Shown piece after piece: positions 1 through 11,800 of a stretch of DNA of 64,000 nucleotides. The notes beneath the pieces are model-generated. The model worked only from the letters and a program-made list of their open reading frames with translations, was not told the origin of the DNA and made no database searches. Position 1 is the stretch's first letter; each line of letters starts with the position of its first letter. The DNA comes from Poecilobothrus nobilitatus (Eukaryota > Arthropoda > Insecta > Diptera > Dolichopodidae). The stretch is from the NCBI GenBank assembly GCA_947095535.1, contig OX352772.1:218704279-218768278 (forward strand), read 5' to 3'. The position numbers and the translations under genes were made by a program.

Positions 1-149
1 TCAAAATTATCTTTTTGTTTACTTTTGCTACTAACTTTGCGTCGCTTTGGCGTATAATAATTTAGTCAAATTTAAGCCAAATTTAATTGTTAATGAGATG
101 TTTTTTTATAGGTTTTCTTCTTTTTCTTTCACCTTGTCCATATATTACA

Positions 150-413
150 TTGAGTTTTCGAACTGTAGAACTTCTTTTACATTTGCTCCTGTTGCAATAT
201 CAGATAAAGCATTAATACCTGAGTTAATTACCTCTCTTTTTAATATATTAGCTCCAGACGTAAATATTGGTTTTAAATATTTAAAAGTCCACCGAAAAAA
301 CTTCCAAACCCTCGACGCCTTTGGTATGGTACAATAGAATGTAACGGTGGGCCAATATCCTCAAAACCTTTTCCTGATTGAACTAAATAATATTTATAGT
401 ATGCTCTCTCCAT
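150..413 (-). pseudogene. Polinton/Maverick pX/pVI-like minor virion protein (broken)
   Basis: Read from the minus strand, an ATG at 413 opens a frame containing YYKYYLVQSGKGFEDIG and then QRRRGFGSFFGGLL. This Tyr/Gly-rich start followed by a Q-R-x-G-x-G-S-F-x-G-G-L block is typical of the small virion protein of Polintons/Mavericks and adintoviruses that resembles adenovirus pX/pVI. The frame stops at 273. The next part (IFTSGANILKREVINSG, then NALSDIATGANVKEV) follows in a shifted frame and ends near 150. It lies just downstream of the penton-like gene on the same strand, the usual neighbourhood of these genes. The frameshift makes it non-functional. The call rests on motif recognition, and adintovirus-like origin is equally possible. 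Confidence 0.6.
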
Positions 414-458
414 AATGTTTAAATAAAATAATAAATAATGTTACAAAATTTATTTTAT

Positions 459-1366
459 TTATACTTTTTTAAAATGCAATACAACTTTTGTTGGAATACT
501 ACTAGTAGAGAAATTCATTGTACTATCATACTTATCACATAATAAAATAGAAATGTTGTCAAAACTTTTTTTTCCAACAGGAAAATATTGAAAATTTTCA
601 AATTCTATTGAATTATTTTCATATACATTTTTAATTGTTATTGCTCTTAAACATTTTATAATATTATCTCCAACGATATGTGGTTCAATAACATCAGTTT
701 ATACAAATATAATATCAGACTTAATAACTGGTATCAAGTATGATGTTTCTAAATATGATTTATATAGTTCTACAATTCTATTTTTATGCTTTTTAAAGTC
801 TGGGTAGTTTTGTAAAATTTGGTTAAAACATTCCTTAATAAAAAAGTCTATTGTAAAATCACCTTCTTCAAGTAACTTTATTTCCACTTTTGGATTACTA
901 ACACAAATTTTAATTAATCCTCCAACGATGCTGATTCTTTAGAATTAATATAACTAGAATCTTTAGAAATATAATCTTCAATTTTCCATACAAGTTTACG
1001 TTCACATTCTGTCTTTGCATATCCATCAAATGGTTGTATATTTCGTATTAGTGTTGGTAAAACAAATGCTTTTCAATCACAATTAATTTGTTCAGATCTG
1101 TATGAAATGTATGTTCTACCAATTATATTTTACTTCCGTACCTCCGATATGAATTGTAGTTCATTTTCCGAGTTTTCTCCATATGCATTTAGAATAAAAT
1201 CATTTATATATATTTCAGAAATACCAACTTTCCATTTAGAATCCAAAATGACTTGCTTATTTAAGTTGTTTGCAAAAGCTGATAATGTATTTTCTGGATA
1301 ATAATTCAAAGATAAATCGCTGAGTAAAGTAATGTAAAATTCATCGTTTATTTGTATGTTGTCCAT
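459..1366 (-). pseudogene. Polinton/Maverick penton-like minor capsid protein (broken)
   Basis: The minus-strand frame starts at ATG 1366 with FYITLLSDLSLNYYPENTLS and then WKVGISEIYIND, the pattern of the N-terminus of the Polinton minor capsid (penton-like) protein. The C-terminal half is recognisable between about 700 and 459: TDVIEPHIVGDNIIKCLRAI, then FQYFPVGKKSFDNISILL, ending VVLHFKKV at the stop at 459-461. Breaks include a stop after residue 78 (near 1130), frame changes between 890 and 1130, and a stop at about 699 just before TDVIEP. In a live element this protein would sit at capsid vertices. The start overlaps the end of the upstream frame by about 19 bases, as in compact viral gene blocks. 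The identity is fairly secure; function is lost. Confidence 0.68.
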
Positions 1367-1785
1367 GAGCTGGTTGATTTATTCTTACGAATGGGAAAAT
1401 TAAGTTCTCTTTGAATATTACGTGCAATAGCTGATCGTAAAACACGTCTTAATGTATTACTTAATTCTTTGCTATGTATAGTTTTTTCTTTCTTCGTTAG
1501 TGGGCTTGGGCTGTCTAAAGGAACTGTTATTATGTCTCCTGCATCAGTTTCAAAAATTTGTACATTTTTATTTCTAATTGATTTTGTTTTATGAGACGTT
1601 CTCCAGCTGAAGCAGCTGACAATGCTTTTGTAAAAATTGCTTCTTCCATTGCACCATCAAATACTTCATCTGCTTCTTTTTCGTATACGTCTTCCTCGGT
1701 AACAAATTGTATTGCAGTATCTTTACATTCAAGTATGTTTGTTTGAGCTTCTGTATCAATATACATAAGTTTTGCACGAGTTTGA
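1348..1785 (-). pseudogene. Polinton-associated protein of unknown role (frameshifted)
   Basis: The minus-strand frame from ATG 1766 reads MYIDTEAQTNILECKDTAIQ and an acidic, Ala-rich segment (VYEKEADEVFDGAMEEAIFT). It terminates near 1530. A shifted frame continues with DAGDIITVPLDSPSPLTKKE and a basic SNTLRRVLRSAIARNIQREL, ending at 1348 inside the start of the penton-like gene. I do not recognise the family. Its place between other Polinton virion-type frames on the same strand suggests it belongs to that element. One frameshift near 1565 separates the two halves, so it is probably dead. Confidence 0.4.
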
Positions 1786-1826
1786 GTACCTTTTGTTTCT
1801 GTAATTTTTTATTGCTCTTCTTTATT

Positions 1827-2033
1827 TCAAGGAAGAACTCTAAATTTATTTCTTATTTTAAATAGATTTTGACGGTATAAATACCATTTTTGAGTGTTTG
1901 TCAGTTGTTTATTTAACAGTTTTTTTTTCATGTTTTTATCCAACTCATAAAGTTCAACGTCTACATTTTGCTTCATTTTTTCATACATCTCTGGCTTCAA
2001 TAAAATCCTTTTGTTAAATGTTGTATTATTCAT
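1827..2033 (-). CDS. Short helical protein of a Polinton remnant
   Basis: This 68-codon minus-strand frame (ATG 2033, stop 1827) has KRILLKPEMYEKMKQNVDVE followed by LDKNMKKKLLNKQLTNTQKW, then YLYRQNLFKI. The layout (L-x-P-x-x-Y-x-x-L, several short helices, then K-W-x-x-Y-x-x-x-L) resembles a small conserved protein found in Polinton/adintovirus gene blocks whose role I cannot state. Its ATG overlaps the TGA of the upstream frame (ATGA overlap), typical of compact viral operon-like blocks. The frame is unbroken, but every neighbour is disrupted, so expression is doubtful. Confidence 0.45.
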   Translation of the reverse strand: MNNTTFNKRILLKPEMYEKMKQNVDVELYELDKNMKKKLLNKQLTNTQKWYLYRQNLFKIRNKFRVLP

Positions 2034-2150
2034 TTTATAAAATTTCCGATTATCCCTGACAGTACTGCACCAAGAAGTGTAGGTAAAAATCCACCACGTT
2101 GAATAATAATTTTTCTTTTGCTATTTATAGATTTTATACCACAAATGAGA
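2030..2150 (-). pseudogene. C-terminal end of a small basic Polinton protein
   Basis: The minus-strand reading just upstream of the 68-codon frame is SKRKIIIQRGGFLPTLLGAV, then LSGIIGNFIK and a TGA overlapping the next ATG. A basic run followed by Q-R-G-G-F-L-P and a short hydrophobic tail is a pattern I associate with small Polinton virion proteins. No upstream start or longer frame is visible: beyond about 2,150 the similarity ends, so this is a truncated edge of the Polinton fragment. Confidence 0.4.
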
Positions 2151-2159
2151 GATTGTTAG

Positions 2160-2510
2160 ATTAAAATAACCAGTTATATTATTAGTTCTATTATTTTAAT
2201 TTCAACATTAAAGAGTTCTTATAATAAACTAAAACTAAACTTAAAATTATTTTCTATTACATATTTCAATTGTACTATTCACTCATACTGTATTTCACTC
2301 TTTATAGGAGAGACATACCGTACGAGCAGAATGTAGCACTTCTGTACTGTGGCGTCATATTAACACCTTTATGATTCACAATAATTTCACAGTACTGAGT
2401 GCCTACAATACTAAAATAACAATGCCTCTAAAAAAAATTTTATAATCTAGTTTAATAAATTTCATTATTTTCTGTTTATGCAATTTAAAAATAAAACAAG
2501 TAAATGTAAA
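2160..2510. other. AT-rich spacer
   Basis: No reading frame, repeat or RNA-like structure that I can support lies between the Polinton fragment and the following repeat. The 2,295-2,365 part is slightly richer in G+C, but I could not match it to anything else in the window. Confidence 0.4.
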
Positions 2511-3692
2511 AGTAAGTCGATGCAACCGACTTATTTATACTCTACACCTGTATAATTCGAATTAAATTCAAAATCCATAAGTTTTTTGGCAGCTGCTTGA
2601 ACTTCTTCCCATTTCTGTTTTATTCAACTCGAATTTCAGGAATGTGAAAGAGGCACCCTCTTGGGATATTCTTGACGCCCTTGTAAAAATTTCAAGTTTC
2701 TATATTTATTAAGAAATGCTTCTATCTTTATTAAGATATGCTTTTCGAAGATATTCTTGTTAGTCATTGGGAGGCGTGTGTCAAGTACCCGAATTGCCAC
2801 TCCAATTCATTTAATCCATCTCAGGGACATAAAGAATATATTCCAGAACACCATTGTACTAAATTTAAAGGTTCTACTTTTGTTGATTTTGGAGATATAC
2901 GCGTTTCCTCTTGTGCTGGTCCGGACGTTTCCAAAATGCGAACCCATGGTTAAAATTCTTTCAAATGTCAGTTTCCAATTTTACAGAATAGGAAACATAA
3001 CAGAACAAACACCCTTGTACTAAAAATAAAGGTTCTATCTTTGTTGGTTGTGGAGATATACTCGTTTGCTCTGGGACTCGTTCGGAAGCTTCCAAGATCC
3101 GAACCCATGAACCAAATTCTCCCAAATTTCAGAAACATAAATAAAACACGAAAGAACACCACTGTACCAAATTCAAAAATTCTATCTTTGTTGGTTTTGG
3201 AAATAATCTCGTTTACTCTGGGGCTCGTTCGAAGCTTTCAAAATCCGAACCCATGAACCAAATTCTCTCAAATTTCAGAGACTTAAATCAAACATAAAAG
3301 AACACCATTCTGCCAAATTTAAAGGTTATATCTTTGTTGGTTTTGGAGATAATCTCATTTACTCTCATTTATCGTTGTTGGTTTTGGAGATAATCTCGTT
3401 TGCTCCGCAATCATTTGGTAGCTTTCAGAATCCGAACCAATGGACCGATTTTATCCAGATTCGAGCTTAGCCCTCCTTTCGTAATTCGTAACCTACTATA
3501 TAAACTTCATCAAGATAGCTTTACTAGTTTTTGAGTTATCATGCGAACGGACGGACAGACATCGTTAAATCGACTCAGGAGGTGATCCTGATTCAGAATA
3601 TATACACATGTTCATATCTAACTCGCTGCCTTTTGGGGATTACAAACTCCATACCAAATTTAATATACCCTATACTTTAGGTGTAGGGTATA
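2511..3692 (-). repeat. Dispersed CCGTCCGTCC-type repeat, long copy 1
   Basis: This segment is the reverse complement of 42,870-43,920. One end carries AGTCGATGCAACCGACTT, and the other carries CCTATACTTTAGGTGTAGGG with ATATTCTGAATCAGGATCA nearby. The middle holds several imperfect copies of a unit of roughly 130-147 bp built around GGAAGCTTCCGAACGAGCCC (seen on the opposite strand) and Pu/Py-rich stretches such as CAACAAAGATAGAACC. No coding capacity is evident; short frames inside it are by-products of the tandem units. It looks like a non-autonomous mobile repeat. Confidence 0.75.
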
Positions 3693-3791
3693 AGAAAATT
3701 CAATAACAATTTTTTTTAAGAATAAGGAAAGTTTTGTAAAAATAAATATTTTCTATGTTACTAAATTAATTAAGAAATTCACGATTAATTA

Positions 3792-5067
3792 TAAAGGGTG
3801 TTCAAAATTTAGGTATCATTTTGATTTTGCCGCCATTTTTTTCTACCTGGAATTTTTATACGAGGTTTCTTTAGGTATATTCTAAATACATTCCGGTTAG
3901 TTAATATGGAACGTTACACGAAGGAACAACGTGTTTTTGTTATTACAACATTTTTTGAAAATGGTAAAAGTTTTCAAGATGTAATTAGGAAATTTCGAAC
4001 AAAATTTGGTAGAGAAAATGCTCCAACAAATCGTGCCATCAGGCTGATGGTTGATAAATTTCTAGAAACTGTATCTGTTCTTGATAACAGAGGCAACATT
4101 TATCAACGTAGTGGCCGTTCAACCGAGAATGTAGCAGCTTTCCCATTCGTCATCGTTCGCAGGAATTAAACATCAAACCATCCACATTATTCAACATTTT
4201 GCATCGTGATCTCCATTTAAAGCCTTATAAGATCCAGCTGGCGCAAGAATTAAAACCAACTGATCACGCATTACGTCGGCAATTCGTTTCTTGGGCAATC
4301 GAAAAACAAGAAGAAAATGAGAATTTTTTTAACAAAATAATCTTCACCGACGAAGCTCATTTCCAGCTCAATGGCTACGTCAATTAACAGAATTGCCGCA
4401 CTTGGGGTGAAGAGAATCCAAGGGTTATCTTAGAGCAACCAGTACATCCATAAAAAGTTACGGTTTGGTGTGGCTTGTGGTCAGGAGGAATCATCTGACC
4501 ATATTTTTTTGAAAACGCAAATGGAAATGCGATTACGGTCAATGGCAATCGCTACAGGGAGATGATCCGAAGCTTTTTGTGGCGGGAAATTGATGATTTG
4601 GACGTAGATAATATGTGGTTTCAACAGGACGGTGCCACTTGCCACACAGTAAGGGAAACAATGGATCTTTTGAAGGAAAAGTTCGAAGATCGCATTATTT
4701 CTCGTAGAGGAGGAGTGATGTGGCCACCAAGATCATGCGATTTAACACCGTTGGATTTTTTTTTGTGGGGTTTTGTGAAATCGAAAGTGTACAGCAATAA
4801 TCCCACAACAATTCAAGAGCTTAAAAACAACATTATCGAGCAGATTTCAACCATTGAGAACATTTTATTGAACAACGTGATTCAGAATTTTGGTAAAGGA
4901 TTGGAAGCCTGCCGAAGTAGTAGAGGGGGCCACTTGGCCGACATAATTTTTCATTATTAACCGGAACCTATTTGTAATAAATTAAAATAAAAATATATTT
5001 AATATTTCAAAAAAAAAGTCTTTTTTTATTAAAATTAAAATGATACCTCAATTTTGAACACCTTTTA
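3792..5067 (+). mobile_element. Tc1/mariner element of the rosa (DD41D) type
   Basis: Terminal inverted repeats AAGGGTGTTCAAAATTTAGG at 3794 and, on the opposite strand, AAAGGTGTTCAAAATTGAGG from 5065 differ at only a few positions over about 30 bp. A TA dinucleotide flanks each end (3792-3793 and 5066-5067), the expected target duplication for this superfamily. The element is about 1,270 bp and carries one broken transposase gene in the sense orientation. It is full length but inactive. Confidence 0.9.
3906..4960 (+). pseudogene. Mariner (rosa-type, DD41D) transposase, broken
   Basis: The N-terminal part from ATG 3906 (MERYTKEQRVFVITTFFENG, then a helix-turn-helix region) ends at 4169. A frameshift near 4,140-4,155 moves the reading to the frame of RSQELNIKPSTLFNILHRDL and the catalytic core. 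The first catalytic Asp is in IIFTDEAHFQLNG, the second in WFQQDGATCH, and the third in CDLTPLDFFLWG. Counting from the second to the third gives 41 intervening residues, hence DD41D. In-frame stops lie after FQLNGYVN (about 4386), after EQPVHP (about 4452) and before PYFF (about 4497). All three acidic residues are still present, but the gene cannot make a complete transposase. Confidence 0.88.
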
Positions 5068-5289
5068 TATATTATTAATTAAGTTATACATTTAAAAATT
5101 AAAAAAAAATAAAAATTCATTAACAATTTTTTGAAAATAAGAAAAATTATTTAAAAATAAATATTTTGTATGTTACAAAATTGATTAGGAAATTCATGAA
5201 TAATTATATTATTAAGTAAGTTATATTAATTTATAAAAGAAATTTATTTTTTTTATTATTATATGTTGACTTGTAACTATTTGACTATC
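5068..5289. other. AT-rich spacer with partial duplication of mariner flank
   Basis: The stretch from about 5,100 to 5,215 resembles 3,690-3,795 on the other side of the mariner: AAAATTCATTAACAATTTTT, then a TTACNAAATTNATTAGGAAA-like segment. This suggests either a local duplication of the target region or a repeat that already surrounded the insertion site. No gene is visible. Confidence 0.35.
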
Positions 5290-6000
5290 CGCATCTGCAA
5301 GTGCATTATTAAGAATATGTGCAGAGTTCAATCTATCTATTGATATTATACATTGTTTATTTTCCATATCTATTTTAAAAAATTTATCAGTTTTACATAA
5401 AACTTAGTATGGCCCGGCATACGGTGGATTCAATTTTCCAATATTTCCTTCTTCGCGAACGTGACGACAATTTTTTAATTCTTTAGGAAAGAAAATATTA
5501 TTTTGCTTTCTTGCCTTTTTGCTGTTAGGTTTAACTTTAATAATGTTCTGCTTCACTTCTTGAGCTTTTTGGCTTGCGATTGTGAGATTATTTTGGCTAT
5601 TTGGAGCTACCAATTCACATGGTAATGGTAAGGATTGCCCATAAAGTAATTGAGCGGGTGAACAATTTAACTATCTCTAAAAGTATCCATGAATTGGAAA
5701 ATTTTCGTACCACTTTTTACGATCTTCCGTTGCCTATATAGAAGTTTTTAGTTGACGATGGAATCGCTCTATGAACCCGTTCGCTTGTGGGTGATATGCC
5801 GTTGTTCGAATTTTGTGTGTCCCTAAAGTTTCGGGAATTTCTCTGAAAAGCGACGATTCAAATTTAGTGCCCTGGTCCGTAGTTAGTGATCCAGGAACAC
5901 CAAATCGCGCAACCCAATGGGTCATGAAATTTCTAGCAACATTTTCCGTTGATATGTTACGTAAAGGGATTGCCTCCGGCCAATGACTAAAACGATCTTT
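5290..6000 (-). pseudogene. Ty3/gypsy integrase remnant
   Basis: Minus-strand reading begins in the integrase core with WVARFGVPGSLTTDQGTKFE (second catalytic Asp in TTDQG), followed by IRTTAYHPQANGFIERFHRQ (catalytic Glu in FIERFHR). After a stop near 5734 the frame resumes with GQSLPLPCELVAPNSQNN, a basic linker, then NPPYAGPY and a degraded C-terminal part containing RLNSAHILNNALADADSQ. The first catalytic Asp and the zinc-binding N-terminus are not present. Protease, RT and LTRs are absent too, so this is an isolated 3' pol fragment. It is not obviously the same subfamily as the gypsy copies at 22-28 kb or 30-36 kb. Confidence 0.8.
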
Positions 6001-6003
6001 TAT

Positions 6004-6047
6004 CGTTAATATATATATCGTTCGTTATATATATATATATGCCGTTA
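6004..6047. repeat. TA-rich microsatellite
   Basis: Interrupted runs of TA/ATAT around 6,007-6,042 (TTAATATATATATCGTTCG, then a run of AT dinucleotides) directly follow the integrase remnant. Confidence 0.6.
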
Positions 6048-7009
6048 GCTTTATATACAACATGAGTATTTACGTATATTAGTTAACGATACTTTTAATT
6101 CATTCCAATATCACTCCAAAGTAATACAATGTTTCTCAAAATACAATGTTTCTACATAATGTTGCGCATTGAGTAATAAATAACTCATAATAAATATTAA
6201 AATAACTTATAAGTTACAATAAATTTCTATAGTAATAAAATTATCTGAATTGTAATATGACATAATTTTATTTTTTAAGTTCAATGTTTTAATTGTTTAT
6301 GTTTATAATTTGTTAATGAATGAAATGCTGAACATAAAATAAAATAAATAAAAAATACTAGCAACTAAATATTGTAAGTCAGCATTTTATAATTTTTGTT
6401 TTGTTTAATATAAAAAACTACCAATTGAATTGCTAAATATAAAAACTACCAATTGAAATCATAATAAGTCATAATTTTATATTTCATGTTTTGTTCTACT
6501 TTAATGAACATCTGGTCATAAATTATAATATGACCATTTGGGTTATGTTAATATTGATTTTTGTTAAATAAGCATTTTTTTAATTTATAATTCTTTTATT
6601 TTCATTTTCAAAACTTCAGAATGAGGAAATGCATTTTTAAACTAATTAACTAAATAAATAATTAAATTGAGATTACCATTTTGAGCTTTTGAGAATAAGG
6701 AAATTGAGAATAAGAAAAATTGAATTAAAAAACCAGAAGTAAAAATTTGTAAAATAAGTTTTGTATTTTTAATTTTTAAAATTTTTTATAAATTACCCAG
6801 GAAAAGTTAACTTATATGTTCTTATTTCAGTTTTTTTTATTAAAACGGTGTTTTATCTGAAACCAAAATTATGTATCAAATAAAATTTTTGGCAATTTTT
6901 ACACGAGTTCATCACTTTTTAAATTTAAATACATTTTATATTATATACTAAAAAATTTTTTTAGTATTACTATTTTATAATTTTATTTTGAAACTGTTTA
7001 CACATTAAG
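6048..7009. other. AT-rich stretch without recognisable content
   Basis: Almost pure A/T-biased sequence with short local echoes (for example ACTACCAATTGAA at about 6,418 and 6,446). I see no frame, inverted termini or RNA signature that I could defend. Confidence 0.4.
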
Positions 7010-7395
7010 TGTATATTAACTTTGGTATGGTGTTTGTAACCACCAAAAGGAAGCGAATTAGATATGGACATGTATATATATTCTGAATCAGGATCACCTC
7101 CTGAGTCGATTTAGCGATGTCCGCCCGTCCGTCCGTGATTTCGCATGATAAGTCAAAAACTAGTGAAGCTATCTTGATGAAATTTATATTGTAGGTTACT
7201 AATTACGAAAGGAAGGCTAAGTTCGAATCTGGACAAAATCGGTCCATGGGTTTGGGTACCTCCCATACAATTCCGAAAACCGAATACGCATATCTTCGAA
7301 ATTAATAAACATAAAAACTTGAAATTTTGTAAGAGGATGCGTTTTCCTGATTGCTGATATCCCTAAAATTTGAGATGAATTGGAGTGGTTGTACA
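7010..7395 (+). repeat. Dispersed CCGTCCGTCC-type repeat, partial copy
   Basis: Begins with GTATATTAACTTTGGTATGG and continues through ATATTCTGAATCAGGATCAC to CCGCCCGTCCGTCCGTG, closely matching the start of the 42,870 copy in the same orientation. After about 7,250 it jumps to sequence resembling the opposite end of the long copies (GAAATTAATAAACATAAAAA, then GATGAATTGGAGTGG). The internal tandem units are therefore deleted. Confidence 0.75.
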
Positions 7396-7738
7396 ACCAT
7401 TTATATAATTAGATCAGAGCATAGCTTAAGAAAGGGTCACGCTTAAAAAAACCCAAATACGTCAAAATCCAAACTTTTTCAAAAGCCAAATTTGCAAAAT
7501 TCAAATGCATCAAAACCCAAATTTCCAATATTCAAATGCATCAAAATGCAGTGTTTTTTGTTTAGATAAATTTGTTCAGTCAATGTCAGAGCATTGTTGG
7601 GGTGACACGTATCTCGAGAGCATTGTTGATTAGAAAGGAGAAGATTTGTAAGAGGATATAAGAAGAGAATATTTGGTTGCAGCTTTTTACAATATTTTCT
7701 TATATACAATATTTTTTTGTTTTTTGTATTCTACTAAA

Positions 7739-8808
7739 ATGCCGTGTTACTGTAATTCTAAGGTGGATAGAGTTGAATTAAAAATTCAATGTTCTATTTG
7801 TAAAAATTTAATACACGCTAAATGTGCAAATTTATTACAAAGCGACATTGAATATATGAAAAAACATAAAAACTTTGTCTGCAAGAAGTGAAGTGCGATA
7901 AGACGTACATCTTTGCAGTCTAATGCTACAAATAATAATTTAAAAATAATACAGCAACTTGCAGCTATACTTTCGTAACTGCTAATAATAGTGTAAAGCC
8001 ATCTTCTGTTGGATCTGTTGATGTAAATGCCGATGCAACGATCAAAGTTATTATCTCTCATAATGAGAGTGAAATAACGGAAGTTAATACAAACAATGAG
8101 AAAGTTTTAAATAATGAAATTAATAAAATAGAGGAAAATGGAAAATATACTGTGGCACTGGTGTATAATAAATTAGTTAGTTTAGAAAAAATAAACAGTG
8201 ATTTTTTAACCGCAATTAATTTACTAAAAGAAGAGAATGTGGCATTAAAATTGAAGTTGTGTAGTTTGGAAAGCAGATTGAACTGGATAAATCAGAAAAG
8301 GAAAGAAAAATTTATTGAAATAGTAGGTGTTCCTAATGTCAATAATGATAATGTCAAACAATGAACAAATAAAATTTTTGCTGATGATTTATCATTGAAT
8401 ATAAATGAAGATCAGATTGAGCAATGTTTTATTAAACGTAGAAACATAAAAACACAGAATAATAATCGTGATTCTATTATTAATACTGTACCTAAGGTAA
8501 AGAATATTATATACGTTAAGTTCTCAAATGATAACATAAAATCAAAGGTTATGAAAAAAAAAGCACTTGGTCATAAGAACTTAACTTGCAACCTATTTGA
8601 TGGAGACAGGAGGAATTCCAGTAGAATATTCATTAATAACAGTTTGACAAGTTACTCACAGGCACTTTATATGGAAGCCAAGAAAATTGCAAAGAATAAA
8701 AATTATAAGTATCTATGGTTTAAAAACTCTAATTTGTTGTGTAGAAAGGCTGTTGGTGGTGATGTTATTATATTAAAATCATTTGCAGATTTAAGTAAAA
8801 TTAAATAG
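7739..8808 (+). pseudogene. ORF1 of the non-LTR element: PHD-like finger, coiled coil, RNA-binding domain
   Basis: ATG 7739 starts MPCYCNSKVDRVELKIQCSI with Cys/His spacing (C3, C5, C18, C21, H26, C29, C48) of a PHD-type finger, known at the N-terminus of ORF1 in several CR1-related elements. The frame stops at 7891. A heptad-like coiled coil appears from 8152 (KINSDFLTAINLLKEENVAL). A TGA at 8362 interrupts the frame before the C-terminal domain (KKALGHKNLTCNLFDGDRRN, then IFINNSLTSYSQALYMEAKK), which resembles the RNA-binding/C-terminal region of L1-like ORF1 proteins and ends at 8808. In an active element it would coat the RNA and assist reverse transcription. It is broken by one frameshift and one stop. 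Confidence 0.72.
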
Positions 8809-8842
8809 TTTCTTTTTTTATCTTTTGCTAAAATAATTCTTC

Positions 8843-11800
8843 ATGAATCTAGATGAAAATGATTTTGTTAATGACATAACCACCTTTTGTTTAAATAACA
8901 AAAATTGTGAAAGTGTTTTCCAGATTTGCTCTAATTTCGAAATATATAAAAATCTTTTTTTAGTTCAACAAAATATCAGAAGCCTGAGAATGAATTTTGA
9001 TGTGCTTGTCTCTAATTTGGAAATTTTTGTCAGGAGGCCTGATATTATTTTTGTTACGGAAATTTGGATTTATAATGAAGAAATTAATGATTATCATATT
9101 CCAGATTATAACTTTTTTGCAAAGACTAATGATTCTTTTGCGGCAGGTGGAGTGGGATGTTTTGTTAAGTGTGAGTATGACTGTCAGGTTTCTATGTTAA
9201 ATTTTTTTAGTGCAGATGTAATAAAAATTTCACTTAATATTAGAAGTCAAACTTATTCGTTTATTTGTGTCTATCAATTTCATAAATATAATTTTAATGT
9301 GTTTTTTGAAGAATTTAAGTTATTTTTAGATAATGAACGTTCGTCTAATTTGATAATATTGGGTGATTTTAATTTTGATATTTTAATCAATAGTGAAGAG
9401 GTTTATAATTACCTAAACTTATTAGCGGTTAATGGATTATCGTCGGTTATTTCCGAGCAAACTAGGCCATCGTCTGGTAAATGTTTAGATCATATTTATG
9501 TTCGTTTTGGAAGTATTACTCTTAGTATGTGTCAAAGTGCGTGCTTTGATCTAAATATCACTGACCATTCAATGACAAGTTTTTAATAAATAATTTTGAA
9601 AAAAAAATTTTAAAAAGGCAGACTTTCTTAGAGTATAAAAAAATTAATTTTATAAAACTTAATCACTTTCTTTTGTATGAAAATTGGGAAGAAGTTTACT
9701 TAGAAACTGATGTTTCGAGGGCGTATGATAAATTTTTTTGGTTATTGAAATTTTATATAGATGAGTCTAGCCTCACTGTTAAAGTTAAAGCGTCTAATAA
9801 AAGACTGAAGCCGTGGATAAATCGGCAATTATTAAAAAAAATCAAAATTAAAAATAATTTAAGAATTAAATCTAAAAAGCATCCGGATAATGTCAATTTT
9901 AGGAAAAGATATAAAAATTTGAATAAAAAATTTAAAAAAGATAATTTAATTACACAAAATGATTTTTTCAAAATTGAGTTGAGCAAAAATAGAGGGAATT
10001 TAAAGGGTGAATGGCGTGCTGTTAATAATATTATTAGTAGAAATATTGCAGGAAAATCTAAAGATTCCATTTCTTTGCAAATTGACGGAAGATCAATAAC
10101 GATTTGTTCGGATATAGCTAATATTTTTAATAACCATTTCTCTAATGTTGCTAATGTATTCCAGGATTATTCAAATCGTTGCTATATTTGTAATACGTGG
10201 GATTTGCTTGATGATAATAACCAGCAACTTAGTTTTTATTTTGAAACATAAGAACATATATCAGCGTTTGAAATTCAAAGAGCAATTGCTTCTCTTAAAA
10301 ATTCAAACTCGTGTGCGGATGATGGGATCTCTAACGTTCTCTTAAAAACTGTTTCAATTAATGTAAGTGATATTCTTGCTTACATCTTTAATTTTAGTGT
10401 TATTTGTGGGTCCTTTCCAGATAATCCGAAAATGGCTAAAACTTTACCATTATTTAAAAAAGGGGACAAAAATGATGTAAATAATTACAGACCCATCTCT
10501 CTACTTTCATCAATTTCTAAAATTTTGAGAAATTAATGAAAAAAAGAATTTTAAGCTTCTTGAACAGAACAAACTTTTTTAGCACAATTCAATTTGGTTT
10601 TAGAGAGGGAAAATCTACAGAAAGATGCTTTATTGCAATTGTGTGCTAAAATCTTTTCTAATCTAGAAAAGAAAAAAAATACAGCCACCTTATTTGTAGA
10701 CATTACAAAAGCTTTTGTTATGGTAAACCACCAAGTGCTCTTGGGAAAACTTGAAAAAGCTGGTTTTAGAGGGTTTACTCTAAATTGGTTTGCTTCATAT
10801 CTTAAAATGAGAAAACAAAGGGTAAAAGTTAATGACAGCTACAGTAATGTTGCAATTATACAGAATGGTGTACCACAGGGCTCAGTTTTAGGTCCCATTC
10901 TGTTCTTAATTTACATAAATTCACTTTTTACTCAGAATTTCAAGGGGAAGCTAATTGCTTTTGCAGATGACATAGGTTGTGTTTATGGAGCAAATTGCCC
11001 GCTTAATTTAACAGCTGAAATAAACCATGACTTGGACTTAGTCAGATCCTGGTTCGCTAGACATAAATTTGTGATTAGTAGCAAAACTAAAATTATGTTC
11101 TTCAGTCTTCCATCTCAAAGACCTATTGGAGATATGGTCTTCCATTCTACTGATTGCAAAAGATTCCCTTTAACAGCTAAATGTTGCTCTCACAGTAATA
11201 TGCAAAAGTGCTATTGTGATAATGTTGAGTGCAGTGTAAACTGTTTTATTATAGAAAGAGTACAAGTGTTCAAATATTTAGGTGTTATCTTGGATTGTAA
11301 TTTGAGTTGGTCCTCACATATTGAGGCCTTGAAACAATACTTTCGTTCAATTCTGAGATATTTTTTTAAATTAAATAAGGTATGTTCGGAGGATATTTTG
11401 AAAACTATTTATTATGGGATATTTCATTCGAAATTGCAATATGGTCTGTCGTGTTGGGGCGGTGCTGCCTATTATAAAGTGCAGCCTTTTTTAGTTTTGC
11501 AAAAATATGCTATCCGTAAAATTTGTAACAAAGATCGTATTTGCCCTAGTTTTCCCCTGTCTATTTGTTTAAATATTTTACCTCTGAGACATTTATATTG
11601 TTACAATGTGTTCAAAATATTTTTTGTTAGGTGTGGATACTTAAACAGTAGAATTTCTAATTTCTATTCACTTCGAGTGAACGACAACTTTCTGGTTACT
11701 GTTCCTAATTTTCGCACCACATCTTATATAAACACTTCTATGTAGCAGCTTGCATTTTATTTAAGAATCTTCCAATATATATTAGAAAATTAAGGATATT

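Noticed and set aside
2738..3256. Several 64-88-codon frames in the first CCGTCCGTCC repeat
   Set aside because: They recur in each tandem unit and as antisense versions at 43.0-43.8 kb, with no domain. They result from the repeat structure.
7786..8061. 91-codon minus-strand frame in the ORF1 region
   Set aside because: Antisense to the PHD-finger and linker of the non-LTR element; no independent motif.
9753..10070. 105-codon minus-strand frame
   Set aside because: Antisense shadow of the non-LTR ORF2 linker region.
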